Assembly (NCBI GenBank): GCA_910576325.1
Contig: CAJTIM010000001.1
Location: 62,001-126,000 of the forward strand
Length of the DNA: 64,000 nt
Direction of reading: 5' to 3'
Source: Clostridia bacterium
Lineage (GTDB): Bacteria; Bacillota; Clostridia; Lachnospirales; Lachnospiraceae
Part shown: piece by piece, positions 33,912-43,072 of the stretch
Layout of the letters: every line of letters begins with the position of its first letter
Position numbering within the stretch: the first letter of the stretch is position 1
Notes under the pieces: generated by a model
Databases searched by the model: none
Told to the model about the DNA's origin: nothing
Seen by the model: the letters and a program-made list of their open reading frames with translations, nothing else
Made by a program: the position numbers and the translations under genes

Positions 33912-34829
33912 TCATTTAACAATCTGCTCAATCAAGTCTGTCATAAGCATATCGCGCTCAATCCGATAAACATATTTCATAGAATGACGGTTCGCGGAAA
34001 AGCGGTAGCCTCCCTTGTCGGTAATCTGCGGACAGGGAATAAGCCGATCCTTCATAAAACGCTGTCCGCCATTGAGAAGCCAGGCCACAGCCGGCACATC
34101 CCAGATGGCTTTGGCCCACATGGGAGTTTCCGCCCAGGCTTCCACCGAGGTAATGGCATGGGAAGCCAGGTAATCTGCCAGAGGATTTTTGCCGATCAGC
34201 CAGGTTTCCAGCTCCGGCCGGCTTATGGTGAAATGCTCTGTGACGCCCCAGCAGGGAAGCTGTACGAAGGGAACTTCACTGTCAAAAAGCACCTGTGCCG
34301 CCGGAATATCCTCCATAAGATTGAACTCCTCTATCTCCGGACAGTGAAAACCGCTGCCTCCAAGCCAGATGACCACAATGTGTTCCCGAATAGCGGGTTC
34401 GAGTAAAAGGGCGGAAGCCAGGTTCGTTGCGGCCGCTATTCCGATCACGTACAAGGGATTCTCCCTGGAATGGAGGAGTGCGCGCGCTATGAGATCTAGG
34501 GCGGCCTCCGATTCCGCAGGCGTATACTGATCCTTTAGAAAATGGTCTGCGCCCCGATATACCCGGCTCTCGTATTCCGGCGCTTCGGCCAGCCGGAGGA
34601 TACGGAGAATCTCATCATAGCTTTTCTCCATTCCCATCTTGGGCGTCCCGGCCTTTTCATTGAGGAAGGGAGCGGCATATACGGCCTGGAGCCGGAGCTT
34701 ATCCCGATTCCGAAGCAGGTATGCCAGTGCGAATTGATCGTCTACCTCATTGAAGGTATCGGTGTCCAGAACCACATCCGACGGATACACAGATTGCTTA
34801 AGCATCGAAAGCCGTTGATTTTCATCCAA
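33912..34829 (-). CDS. Nucleoside hydrolase (IunH-type)
   Basis: A 305-residue inosine-uridine-type nucleoside hydrolase that splits ribonucleosides into base and ribose. DTDTFNEVDDQFAL (about 22-35) is the calcium-binding DTDxxxDDxxA motif in variant form, with Asn-Glu inserted before DD. A catalytic His is expected in the later TEHFTISR or ANRHSMK region. It starts at TTG, nine bases after GGGAGG. It is first in the unit with the adenosyltransferase and the ECF transporter and has its own promoter. Confidence 0.82.
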   Translation of the reverse strand: MDENQRLSMLKQSVYPSDVVLDTDTFNEVDDQFALAYLLRNRDKLRLQAVYAAPFLNEKAGTPKMGMEKSYDEILRILRLAEAPEYESRVYRGADHFLKDQYTPAESEAALDLIARALLHSRENPLYVIGIAAATNLASALLLEPAIREHIVVIWLGGSGFHCPEIEEFNLMEDIPAAQVLFDSEVPFVQLPCWGVTEHFTISRPELETWLIGKNPLADYLASHAITSVEAWAETPMWAKAIWDVPAVAWLLNGGQRFMKDRLIPCPQITDKGGYRFSANRHSMKYVYRIERDMLMTDLIEQIVK

Positions 34830-34903
34830 TCACTGTTCCTCCCTGTCCCTATATTTGTGTAATTTATGTAAAAAATATGCAAAAAAAGAATCTTCTTCTA
34901 GCA

Positions 34904-34932
34904 TTTATACCATGTAATGAGTAGGATGTCAA
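34904..34932 (-). promoter_or_regulatory. Promoter of the nucleoside hydrolase/ECF unit
   Basis: On the minus strand, TTGACA (34927-34932), a 17-base spacer and TATAAA (34904-34909). About 68 bases of leader follow before the TTG start; I see no known riboswitch in it. Confidence 0.75.
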
Positions 34933-34972
34933 TTGATTTGTAATTTTTACGATTTCCCTGAAAAATGCCTGT

Positions 34973-35036
34973 TTGCCAGCCGGAGAGAGAACTGGTACAA
35001 TGTCGTTGCCGGCCGCAGAGTGACCAGTAATACAAT
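34973..35036 (+). promoter_or_regulatory. Tandem duplicated promoter-like units upstream of rarA
   Basis: TTGCCA-17-TACAAT (34973-35001) is followed by a similar copy, TTGCCG-19-TACAAT (35006-35036). The copies share GCCG-x-AGAG-x-GA and ACAATGTC, so the promoter seems to have been duplicated in tandem, with the second spacer two bases longer. No gene is seen in the rest of this gap. Confidence 0.5.
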
Positions 35037-35157
35037 GTCTGCCGAGGTATGCGGAATAAGAAACAAATGCCTTGTAACACATCCCAAAATGTAGTATGAT
35101 GGGGGAAACATATGTTTGCAGAAAGATAACCCAAAGAAAGGGGCAGGCGATAACATA

Positions 35158-36489
35158 ATGATGGAACAGTTAAGCTTATTTGACGACAGGGAAAAGAGCG
35201 CGCCTTTGGCCAGCAGGCTTCGTCCGGAGAGTCTGGATGAATATGTGGGGCAGAAGCATCTGATTGGAGAAGGAAAAATTCTGCGGAGACTGATTGAGAC
35301 GGACCAGGTATCCTCCATGATCTTCTGGGGCCCTCCCGGCGTGGGAAAGACCACTCTGGCGAGAATCATAGCCAGGCAGACACGGGCGGAGTTTGTGGAA
35401 TTCAGTGCGGTAACAAGCGGCATCAAAGAGGTAAAGGAGGTTATGAACCAGGCGGAACAGAACAGAAAGATGGGAATCCGCACCCTTTTGTTTACCGATG
35501 AGATTCACCGTTTCAACAAGGCCCAGCAGGATGCCTTTTTGCCCTTTGTGGAAAAGGGGAGCATTGTTCTGGTAGGCGCCACAACGGAGAATCCTTCCTT
35601 TGAGATTAATTCCGCCCTTTTGTCCCGGTGTAAGGTCTTTATCTTAAAAGCACTGGAGGAAGAGGATTTGACAGCCCTTCTCCGTCATTCACTGAAAAGC
35701 CCCAGGGGTTTCGGCAATCTGGACTTATTAATAGAAGAAACACATCTTCATGCCATTGCCCGCTTTGCCAATGGCGACGCCCGGACAGCCCTTAATACCC
35801 TGGAAATGGCGGTTCTCAATGGAAGAATGAATGAGGAGGGCGTGCTGGTAATCGACGAGGAGCTTCTTGCCCAGTGCATGAACCGGCGTTCCCTTCTATA
35901 TGATAAAAATGGGGAGGAGCACTACAATATTATTTCCGCTCTCCACAAGTCCATGCGCAACAGTGATGCCGATGCGGCCCTTTACTGGATGCACCGGATG
36001 CTGTACGGGGGAGAGAATCCTTTGTACATTGCAAGAAGGCTGATACGCTTTGCCAGCGAAGATGTGGGAATGGCGGATTCCCAGGCACTTCCTCTGGCCG
36101 TATCCGTTTACCAGGCATGTCACTTTTTGGGAATGCCGGAATGTGATGTGCATCTGACACACGCGGTGGTGTATCTTTCCATGGCGCCCAAGTCCAATGC
36201 CCTTTACCGGGCCTGCGAAGCCTGTAAGGAGGATGTACGCAAGCTGCCTGCGGAGCCGGTGCCCTTGCAGATCTGCAATGCGCCCACAAAGCTGCTGAAG
36301 GATCTTCATTACGGAGAGGGGTATATTTATGCTCATGATACGGAAGAAAAGCTGAGCCGGATGGAGTGCCTGCCCGACGCTTTGGCCGGCAGGCGCTATT
36401 ATCATCCGACGGCGGAAGGGCAGGAGCGAAAGGTGGGAGAAAGACTTCAGGCAATCCTTGAGTGGAAGCAGGGAGAGCCGGAGGCATAA
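35158..36489 (+). CDS. rarA: Replication-associated recombination protein RarA (MgsA)
   Basis: A 443-residue AAA+ ATPase that acts at stalled replication forks and resembles clamp loaders. The N-terminal [20 protein letters not shown] motif, with a possible SSB/clamp-binding QLSLF, is followed by Walker [12 protein letters not shown], Walker [15 protein letters not shown] and the sensor ATTENPSFE. The C-terminal MgsA tetramerisation domain fills the last 170 residues. The start is uncertain: ATG at 35158 fits homologues, but TTG at 35116 with GGGGG upstream would add 14 residues. Confidence 0.92.
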   Translation: MMEQLSLFDDREKSAPLASRLRPESLDEYVGQKHLIGEGKILRRLIETDQVSSMIFWGPPGVGKTTLARIIARQTRAEFVEFSAVTSGIKEVKEVMNQAEQNRKMGIRTLLFTDEIHRFNKAQQDAFLPFVEKGSIVLVGATTENPSFEINSALLSRCKVFILKALEEEDLTALLRHSLKSPRGFGNLDLLIEETHLHAIARFANGDARTALNTLEMAVLNGRMNEEGVLVIDEELLAQCMNRRSLLYDKNGEEHYNIISALHKSMRNSDADAALYWMHRMLYGGENPLYIARRLIRFASEDVGMADSQALPLAVSVYQACHFLGMPECDVHLTHAVVYLSMAPKSNALYRACEACKEDVRKLPAEPVPLQICNAPTKLLKDLHYGEGYIYAHDTEEKLSRMECLPDALAGRRYYHPTAEGQERKVGERLQAILEWKQGEPEA

Positions 36490-36554
36490 AAAGAGAAAAA
36501 TTTTCGGGTAAATGTCCTTAAATATATCAGAACTGTATAAAAATAAAAATTAGC

Positions 36555-36583
36555 TTGAATTTTATGGAGCAAAGTGATAATAT
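36555..36583 (+). promoter_or_regulatory. Promoter of the argC cluster
   Basis: TTGAAT (36555-36560), a 17-base spacer and TAATAT (36578-36583). The transcription start would lie around 36590, at the edge of the ARG box. Confidence 0.65.
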
Positions 36584-36593
36584 ATGCAATAAA

Positions 36594-36611
36594 TATGAAT
36601 AATAATACATA
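36594..36611 (+). promoter_or_regulatory. ARG box (ArgR/AhrC operator) of argC
   Basis: TATGAATAATAATACATA is an 18-base near-palindrome that fits the ArgR pattern TGnATnnnnATnCA exactly. It covers the first transcribed bases downstream of the -10 box, a repressing position. Confidence 0.75.
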
Positions 36612-36652
36612 AGCATTTATTTCATTCAAAAGCAGAGAGGAAAGAGGAGATT

Positions 36653-37693
36653 ATGATAAAAGCAGGAATTATCGGAGCAACCGGGTATGCAGGCGCCGAG
36701 CTGGTGCGGCTTTTGACAGGCCATAGGGAGGCGGAGATCAAATGGTACGGTTCCAGAAGCTACATAGATAAAAAATATGCGTCCGTCTATCAGAATATGT
36801 TTCAAATCATAGAGGACAAGTGCCTGGATGATAATATGGAGGAATTGTCCGGGCAGGTGGACGTTATTTTCACAGCCACACCTCAGGGCTTGTGCGCGTC
36901 CCTTGTAAATGACGAAATTTTATCACGAACGAAGATTGTGGATCTGAGCGCGGACTTTCGAATCAAGGATGTGGAGGTGTACGAAAAATGGTATGGCATC
37001 ACTCATCCCACGCCCCGCTATATCAAGGAGGCCGTATACGGCCTCTGCGAGATCAACCGGGAGGCGGTGAAGGCAGCCCGGCTGATCGCCAATCCCGGCT
37101 GTTACCCCACCTGTACCACCCTTTCCATTTATCCCTTATTAAAGGAAAGGCTGATTGATCCCAATACAATTATTGTGGATGCCAAGTCGGGAACCTCCGG
37201 GGCAGGCCGGGGGGCCAAGGTGGACAATCTTTTCTGCGAGGTCAATGAAAATATCAAGGCTTACGGTGTTGCCTCCCACCGCCACACGCCTGAGATTGAG
37301 GAGCAGCTGGGTTATGCGGCCGGAGAGCCGGTACTGATCAACTTTACACCTCATTTGGCGCCTATAAACCGCGGAATTCTGATTACGGCCTACGCTTCCC
37401 TGAAAAAAGAAGTATCCTATGAGGAAGTAAAAGCGGTTTATGACAAATATTATGCCGCAGAGCGGTTTGTGCGCGTCCTTGAAAAGGATGTATGCCCGCA
37501 GACAAAATGGGTGGAAGGCAGCAATTATGTGGATGTGAATTTTAAAATTGATCCCAGGACAAGCCGCATTATTATGATGGGCGCCATGGACAATCTGGTA
37601 AAGGGCGCCGCAGGGCAGGCCGTTCAGAATATGAATCTGATGTTTGGAATTAAGGAGAGCGAGGGCCTGGAGCTGATACCTATGTTCCCGTAG
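36653..37693 (+). CDS. argC: N-acetyl-gamma-glutamyl-phosphate reductase
   Basis: A 346-residue NADPH enzyme of arginine synthesis. The Rossmann motif is GIIGATGYAGAEL (5-17). The catalytic Cys150 lies in NPGCYPT, and the His base is in SHRHTPEIEEQ. GAGGAAAGAGGAG precedes the ATG. It is first in a cluster with argJ, argB and argD, but a GNAT gene and an asparaginase gene separate it from argJ. Expression is likely controlled by the ARG box upstream. Confidence 0.97.
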   Translation: MIKAGIIGATGYAGAELVRLLTGHREAEIKWYGSRSYIDKKYASVYQNMFQIIEDKCLDDNMEELSGQVDVIFTATPQGLCASLVNDEILSRTKIVDLSADFRIKDVEVYEKWYGITHPTPRYIKEAVYGLCEINREAVKAARLIANPGCYPTCTTLSIYPLLKERLIDPNTIIVDAKSGTSGAGRGAKVDNLFCEVNENIKAYGVASHRHTPEIEEQLGYAAGEPVLINFTPHLAPINRGILITAYASLKKEVSYEEVKAVYDKYYAAERFVRVLEKDVCPQTKWVEGSNYVDVNFKIDPRTSRIIMMGAMDNLVKGAAGQAVQNMNLMFGIKESEGLELIPMFP

Positions 37694-37721
37694 AAACAGA
37701 GTATCTGTCAGAAAGGAACGG

Positions 37722-38177
37722 ATGAAGATGATGACAATCCGAACAATGACAATCGAAGATTATGACGGTGTGTACGAGCTCTGGATGACCATTAAGGGTT
37801 TCGCGATTCGGAGCATAGACGATTCCCGGATTGGTGTGGAGCGTTTTCTGCGCCGGAATCCGGATACCAGTGTGGTAGCTCTGGAGGATGGCCGTGTGGT
37901 GGGAAGTATTCTCTGCGGCCATGATGGACGCCGGGGATGCCTCTACCATGTGTGTGTTCATCGGGACTGTCGGATGCGCGGTATCGGAAAGGCTATGGTG
38001 GTGTATGCCATGAATGCCTTGAAAAAGGAGGAAATCAGCAAGGTATCTCTGATAGCATTTACAAAAAATGATATTGGAAATGCATTTTGGAACCGTATAG
38101 GCTGGACAAAACGGCAGGATTTGAATTATTATGATTTTGTGCTGAATGAAAGGAATATTGAGGAATTTAATAAATAG
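37722..38177 (+). CDS. GNAT-family N-acetyltransferase
   Basis: A 151-residue acetyl-CoA-dependent transferase. Motif A, VHRDCRMRGIGKAMVVYAM (about 86-104), contains the R/Q-x-x-G-x-G/A pyrophosphate loop. The C-terminal NAFWNRIGW segment is typical. It is placed 28 bases after argC. A role in acetylglutamate supply is possible but argJ can recycle acetyl groups; a general protein or amino-acid acetylase is equally likely. AAAGGA lies just before the ATG. Confidence 0.8.
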   Translation: MKMMTIRTMTIEDYDGVYELWMTIKGFAIRSIDDSRIGVERFLRRNPDTSVVALEDGRVVGSILCGHDGRRGCLYHVCVHRDCRMRGIGKAMVVYAMNALKKEEISKVSLIAFTKNDIGNAFWNRIGWTKRQDLNYYDFVLNERNIEEFNK

Positions 38178-38248
38178 TCCGCAGGCATCGGGCGGAGATA
38201 GCCGTCTGCCTCCGGTTCGGCATAGTATACAAATTAAGAGGATTCACT

Positions 38249-39271
38249 ATGAAAGAAAAGAAAAGGATTCTGATGCTGACCACAGGAGGCACCATTGCCT
38301 CCGCTCCCACGGATCGCGGCCTTGCACCGGCCCTTCGCGCAGATGAGCTTCTGAAGGGCTTGGAGGATCTGCGGGAAAGTTGCCGGATCGATACTCTGGA
38401 GGTATGCAGCCTGGACAGCACCAATATGACCTGGGCGCACTGGCTGAAGCTTGAGGAGGCCGTTGAGGCCCATTATAAGCAGTACGACGGATTTGTAATC
38501 TGCCATGGCACGGATACGATGGCCTACACGGCAGGAGCGCTATCTTATCTCATTCAGAATCCCGGAAAGCCCATAGTGCTTACCGGTTCCCAGAAGCCCA
38601 TTACGCAGGAAATCACGGACGCCAAGCGAAATTTAAGAGACAGTATTGCGGCGGCTATGAATGAGGACTGCCACGGAGTGCAGATTGTATTTAACGGACA
38701 GATAATTGCAGGCACACGGGCAAAAAAGGTAAAAAGCTTTAGCTTTGATGCGTTTACCAGTATTAATTTTCCTGTTCTGGGAGTGGTTCGGAACGGGAGG
38801 GTGATCCGCTATGTAAGAGAGGAGCTGCCTTTGGAGCCGCCGGTATTTTATCATCGGGTACATCCGAGGGTGTTTCTCCTGAAGCTGATTCCGGGAATGC
38901 AGCCGCAGATTTTAAAGCCTATTTTTCAGGAATTTGACTGTGTGATCGTGGAAAGCTTCGGGGTGGGAGGAATACCGGACAGCATTGCGGAGGAATTTTT
39001 CCGGCAGTTAAGCCGGTATGAGCCGGGGGAGAAGATTCTGATTATGACCACCCAGGTTACTTACGAGGGAAGTGATGTGGATGTATATGAGGTGGGTAAG
39101 CGGATTCGGGAACGGTTTCGGTTTTTGGAGGCTTATGATATGACCCTGGAGGCTGTGTTTACAAAGATAATGTGGATACTTGGGATTGAGGGCTTAAGCT
39201 TTGAGGAGATTGAGACGCTGTTTTATCGGAAAGTCAATTTTGATACAAGCATGACTTATGTGAAAACGTGA
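38249..39271 (+). CDS. ansA: Type I L-asparaginase
   Basis: A 340-residue cytoplasmic asparaginase, converting asparagine to aspartate and ammonia. The first catalytic Thr is in TTGGTIAS (11-18). The second Thr and Asp are in CHGTDTMAYTA (about 88-98), and the conserved VLTGSQKP follows. No signal peptide is seen, in keeping with type I. It lies inside the arginine cluster; aspartate is a substrate of argininosuccinate synthase, so the placement may be functional. Its 3' end precedes the argJ start by 38 bases. Confidence 0.9.
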   Translation: MKEKKRILMLTTGGTIASAPTDRGLAPALRADELLKGLEDLRESCRIDTLEVCSLDSTNMTWAHWLKLEEAVEAHYKQYDGFVICHGTDTMAYTAGALSYLIQNPGKPIVLTGSQKPITQEITDAKRNLRDSIAAAMNEDCHGVQIVFNGQIIAGTRAKKVKSFSFDAFTSINFPVLGVVRNGRVIRYVREELPLEPPVFYHRVHPRVFLLKLIPGMQPQILKPIFQEFDCVIVESFGVGGIPDSIAEEFFRQLSRYEPGEKILIMTTQVTYEGSDVDVYEVGKRIRERFRFLEAYDMTLEAVFTKIMWILGIEGLSFEEIETLFYRKVNFDTSMTYVKT

Positions 39272-39309
39272 AGCTGGCGGATAAGGACAAGGCTGTTAAA
39301 GAGGAGAAT

Positions 39310-40578
39310 ATGAATAAAATGGAGAGTGGGATTATGGAAAACAGGATTGGAAAGGTAAATATCATAGAGGGCGGCGTCACGGCGGCTAAGGGCTTTGAGG
39401 CAGCGGCTGCAGCGGCGGAGATTAAATATAAGGGACGCACGGATATGGCTCTTATTTACAGCCAAACGCCCTGTCAGGCAGCCGGAACCTTTACCAGCAA
39501 TGTTGTAAAAGCGGCTCCGGTGAAATGGGATCAGAAGATTGTGGCGGAATCTCCCTTTGCACAGGCGGTTGTGGTTAATTCCGGGATAGCCAATGCCTGT
39601 ACGGGAGCGGAAGGATACGGCTATTGCAAAGAGACGGCTGAGGAGTGCGCAAAGGCGCTGAATATTCCTGAGGATGCAGTCCTGGTGGCTTCCACAGGCG
39701 TGATTGGCATGCAGCTGCCCATTGACCGGTTAAAAAAGGGAATTGCATTACTGAAGGAAGCAAAGGGCGGCACCGCGGAGCATGGAACGGCGGCGGCCAA
39801 GGCTATTATGACTACGGATACCGTACATAAGGAGATTGCGGTACAGGTAGAACTGGGAGGAAAAACCGTGACCATCGGCGGCATGTGCAAGGGGTCCGGC
39901 ATGATCCATCCCAATATGTGCACCATGCTTGCCTTTGTAACTACGGATGTCTGTATTTCCAAAGAAATGCTTCAAAAAGCCGTGAGTGAAGATGTGAAGG
40001 ATACCTTCAATATGATTTCCGTGGACGGAGATACTTCCACCAATGATACCTTGCTGGTACTTGCCAACGGAGCGGCAAAGAATCCGCAGATTACAAAAGA
40101 AAATGAGGATTACGGACTTTTTGCGGCAGCTTTGAACACGGTGAATACTTATCTGGCAAAGAAAATGGCGGGAGACGGCGAGGGAGCGACGGCTCTCTTT
40201 GAGGTAAAGATTGTAGGCGCAGAGACAAAGGCAGATGCGGTGACATTAAGTAAATCTGTAGTGACCTCCAGTCTGGTGAAGGCAGCCGTCTATGGCCATG
40301 ACGCGAATTGGGGACGGATTCTCTGTGCTATGGGTTATTCCGGCGTGGAGTTTGATCCGGAGAAGGTGGATCTGTTCTTTGAGAGCGCAGCCGGACGGAT
40401 TCAGATTATCGAAAATGGCGTTGCGGTGGATTACAGCGAGGAGGAGGCCACCCGAATCCTGTCCGAACCGGAGGTGACGGCGATTGCGGATGTGAAGATG
40501 GGTGATGCCTCTGCTACGGCCTGGGGGTGCGATCTCACCTATGACTATGTGAAGATCAATGCGGACTATCGGTCGTAA
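39310..40578 (+). CDS. argJ: Glutamate N-acetyltransferase/ornithine acetyltransferase
   Basis: A 422-residue enzyme that moves the acetyl group from acetylornithine to glutamate. It self-cleaves before a catalytic Thr, here Thr205 in NMCTMLAF; the residue before it is Cys rather than the usual Ala. GMCKGSGMIHPN (191-202) and VDGDTSTNDT are hallmark motifs. The start is uncertain: ATG at 39310 has GAGGAG only three bases away, and ATG at 39334 has GGAG ten bases away. A hairpin follows the stop. Confidence 0.95.
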   Translation: MNKMESGIMENRIGKVNIIEGGVTAAKGFEAAAAAAEIKYKGRTDMALIYSQTPCQAAGTFTSNVVKAAPVKWDQKIVAESPFAQAVVVNSGIANACTGAEGYGYCKETAEECAKALNIPEDAVLVASTGVIGMQLPIDRLKKGIALLKEAKGGTAEHGTAAAKAIMTTDTVHKEIAVQVELGGKTVTIGGMCKGSGMIHPNMCTMLAFVTTDVCISKEMLQKAVSEDVKDTFNMISVDGDTSTNDTLLVLANGAAKNPQITKENEDYGLFAAALNTVNTYLAKKMAGDGEGATALFEVKIVGAETKADAVTLSKSVVTSSLVKAAVYGHDANWGRILCAMGYSGVEFDPEKVDLFFESAAGRIQIIENGVAVDYSEEEATRILSEPEVTAIADVKMGDASATAWGCDLTYDYVKINADYRS

Positions 40579-40603
40579 TGGAATAGATAAGAAACGTGTG
40601 AGG

Positions 40604-40632
40604 AAGGGTCAGTTCATTGGGAACTGACCTTT
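40604..40632 (+). terminator. Hairpin terminator after argJ
   Basis: A 12-bp stem (40604-40615 with 40621-40632, including one G-T pair) and 5-base loop, with only a short T tract. The further 250 bases to the next gene hold no clear feature. Confidence 0.55.
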
Positions 40633-40879
40633 CAGTTATCAAGGCTCTTTTAAAGTTGATTTAAACGTACTTTTTATCGTGTTTTTCTTTCATGTTATCA
40701 TTCGGAGCGGGAATGTCAGCCTTTGTTGATAGAAAAACAGACAGATTTCAGATAGGATTTTCACACAGCATCTTTTAGACGGCGCCGGTTCGTTTTAGAG
40801 ATATCTCTTTTGCAGCCGGAGATTTTTCTCCACCGGTACAGGCTGAAAGGTGTGGAACAAAAAACAGGAGGACAAAGCA

Positions 40880-41398
40880 GTGCAACTTGGAAATCAAATT
40901 CATCAATTGCGGAAGCTGTCAGGGATGACGCAGGAACAGCTGGCGGAGAAATTGAATGTTTCCAGACAGACCATTTCCAAATGGGAATCCGATACGACGA
41001 TGCCGGACCTGGAGAGTATGGTTCGAATCTGCCGGATATTCCAGCTGTCCTTAGACGAGCTTGTGCTTAAAGAGGAGGAAAGCATGACGGAGCGGCATGA
41101 AAAAATAACTTTGGAAGATCTCATGGAAATCAATCTTCACAACCGGAGAATGACCCTGCTGCTGGTGAGCGGCCTGATATTTCTTATGGTAAGCGCCCTT
41201 GGAATTATCTTTGTAACGGCTCTGAGCGATATTACATACAGCACCCAATATATGCTGTACCGCTATATTGCCGTCGGCAGCTATGCTTATGCGCCCGTGA
41301 ATTTTGCAAGGTTTCTGATACCTTCCGTGGGCGCAGGCGTGATAGGGCTATTGCTGTGCCTGTGTTATGTAATCAAGAACAGAAACGGAAAAAGGTAG
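40880..41398 (+). CDS. XRE-family regulator with membrane-spanning C-terminus
   Basis: A 172-residue protein. Helix-turn-helix at about 5-60 includes MTQEQLAEKLNVSRQTISKW; two or three hydrophobic segments fill the second half (about 95-115, 130-140 and 145-165). The start is GTG at 40880, seven bases after AGGAGG; a longer frame from 40850 lacks a site. It shares its architecture with the protein at 9714. It sits between argJ and argB with a lipoprotein gene, interrupting the arginine cluster. Confidence 0.8.
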   Translation: MQLGNQIHQLRKLSGMTQEQLAEKLNVSRQTISKWESDTTMPDLESMVRICRIFQLSLDELVLKEEESMTERHEKITLEDLMEINLHNRRMTLLLVSGLIFLMVSALGIIFVTALSDITYSTQYMLYRYIAVGSYAYAPVNFARFLIPSVGAGVIGLLLCLCYVIKNRNGKR

Positions 41399-41461
41399 CC
41401 GGGTAATTTTTTTGCACGGATAACCTGGCAGGAAAATAGAAATGGAAAGAAAGGGATTGAA

Positions 41462-42037
41462 ATGAGAGAGAAGAAGCGTATGGCAGGAATAAAAAAATGC
41501 ATTGCAGCCGTATTGGCAGGGATTCTGATCTGCATGGCTTTTGCATGCGGCAAAAAAACCGATGATATCGAGGCGCTGGGGAAGGCGGTAGCAGGCTTGG
41601 GTGATGATGAACTCTTTGCAATCGTAGAGATTGGAGCGAAGCATTCTGTCCTGCTGACCTCTGATCAGACATATGATGACAAAAACGGGAATCAGGCGTC
41701 GATTTTCTGTGATGTTTACTATGAGGGAGAGGATGGAGAAGCAAAAAAGATTGGAACATTGGAAAGCCTGGGTACCGCCTATCCCATAGCTTATGACAAA
41801 TCAGGTCTCTACACTGCCGGCGGCCATGAGGTGCGGCGCTATGAGGTGGATAAGGCAGGCTTTCTGGTGATGGCGGAAGGCGTGTATGAAATCTATGATG
41901 AGACAGGTACGGCTGCATATACCAGAGAAACCACAGACGGCACAGAAACGATTACGGAGAAAGAATACATGGCTATGGTGGAAGCCTACGGAAAAGCAAC
42001 AGTGGTAAATTTTCGATACGGGGCAACGGATGCCTAG
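41462..42037 (+). CDS. Putative lipoprotein, unknown function
   Basis: A 191-residue secreted protein. A basic N-terminus and hydrophobic core (about 12-27) end in a lipobox (MAFAC), with Cys29 as the lipid-modified residue. The mature part is acidic and beta-rich, with many Tyr and Gly. I recognise no family. AAAGGGA precedes the ATG. It may act with the membrane-anchored XRE regulator encoded 63 bases upstream, and a strong terminator follows it. Confidence 0.65.
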   Translation: MREKKRMAGIKKCIAAVLAGILICMAFACGKKTDDIEALGKAVAGLGDDELFAIVEIGAKHSVLLTSDQTYDDKNGNQASIFCDVYYEGEDGEAKKIGTLESLGTAYPIAYDKSGLYTAGGHEVRRYEVDKAGFLVMAEGVYEIYDETGTAAYTRETTDGTETITEKEYMAMVEAYGKATVVNFRYGATDA

Positions 42038-42039
42038 AA

Positions 42040-42091
42040 AAATGGGCGTCAGGACAGGATTTTCTATTATATCCTGCCTTGACGCCCATTT
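42040..42091 (+). terminator. Terminator after the lipoprotein gene
   Basis: A long two-part stem: 12 bp (42040-42051 with 42080-42091), then an inner CAGGAT/ATCCTG stem with a 10-base loop, and T-rich end. Confidence 0.8.
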
Positions 42092-42098
42092 GTTCGGC

Positions 42099-42126
42099 TT
42101 GACATGTCAGCGTCAGCGTTTATAAT
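42099..42126 (+). promoter_or_regulatory. Promoter of argBD
   Basis: TTGACA (42099-42104), a 16-base spacer and a perfect TATAAT (42121-42126). I see no ARG box next to it. Confidence 0.7.
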
Positions 42127-42166
42127 AAATTTGGACCATATCAGCAAAAATGAGGAGATTATGAAA

Positions 42167-43072
42167 ATGAGCAGAGAAGAGGAAATGAAGCGTTCTCTGG
42201 AAAAGGCGGAGGTCTTGATTGAGGCATTGCCTTATATCCAGCGGTTCAACCGGAAAATTATTGTAGTAAAATACGGCGGCAGCGCTATGGTAGACGAAGA
42301 GCTAAAGCGCAACGTGATTAAGGACGTCACGCTGCTGAAGCTGGTAGGCTTTAAGCCCATCATCGTTCACGGCGGTGGCAAGGAGATCAGCCGCTGGGTA
42401 GGTAAGGTAGGCATGGAGCCTCACTTTATCAACGGCCTGCGCGTAACGGATGCGGATACGATGGAGATTGCGGAGATGGTTCTCGGCAAGGTGGGAAAGA
42501 GCCTGGTACAGATGGTGCAGGAGCTGGGCGTAAAGGCGGTAAGCATCAGCGGCAAGGACGGCGGACTCTTAACAGTAGAAAAGAAATATTCCGACGGAGA
42601 GGACATTGGCTTTGTGGGAGAGATCACGGAGGTAAATCCCAAGATTCTTTACGATCTTCTGGAAAAAGACTTCCTTCCCATTGTGTGCCCGGTGGGAATG
42701 GACAAGGATTTTCATACTTACAATATCAATGCGGATGACGCGGCCTGTGCCATTGCCAGGGCGGTCAATGCGGAAAAGCTGGCGTTTCTGACGGATATCG
42801 AGGGAGTTTACCGGGACCCGGAGGACCCGTCCACACTGATTTCCGAGCTTCACGTAAAGGAGGCCCGCAAGCTGATAGGCGGAGGAACCATTGGAGGCGG
42901 TATGCTGCCCAAGCTCAATAACTGCATTGAGGCCATTGAGAACGGCGTTTCCAGGGTGCATATTTTGGACGGCCGGATTGCACATTGCCTGCTTCTGGAG
43001 ATCTTTACCAACAAGGGAATCGGTACGGCAATGCTGAGCGAGGGGGAGTGTAATTATTATGACGGAAAATAA
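42167..43072 (+). CDS. argB: Acetylglutamate kinase
   Basis: A 301-residue amino-acid kinase that phosphorylates N-acetylglutamate. KYGGSAM near the start binds phosphate, VHGGGKEIS binds the substrate carboxylate, and [12 protein letters not shown] near the end is typical. It has an N-terminal helix of the kind found in arginine-inhibited hexameric enzymes. Either ATG 42161 (three bases from GAGGAG) or ATG 42167 (nine bases) can be the start; I chose the latter for spacing. The gene overlaps argD by 14 bases. Confidence 0.95.
   Translation: MSREEEMKRSLEKAEVLIEALPYIQRFNRKIIVVKYGGSAMVDEELKRNVIKDVTLLKLVGFKPIIVHGGGKEISRWVGKVGMEPHFINGLRVTDADTMEIAEMVLGKVGKSLVQMVQELGVKAVSISGKDGGLLTVEKKYSDGEDIGFVGEITEVNPKILYDLLEKDFLPIVCPVGMDKDFHTYNINADDAACAIARAVNAEKLAFLTDIEGVYRDPEDPSTLISELHVKEARKLIGGGTIGGGMLPKLNNCIEAIENGVSRVHILDGRIAHCLLLEIFTNKGIGTAMLSEGECNYYDGK

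Noticed and set aside
34830..35157. A riboswitch ahead of the nucleoside hydrolase/ECF unit
   Set aside because: The leader is short and A/T rich, with no motif of a purine, SAM or vitamin riboswitch that I can recognise.
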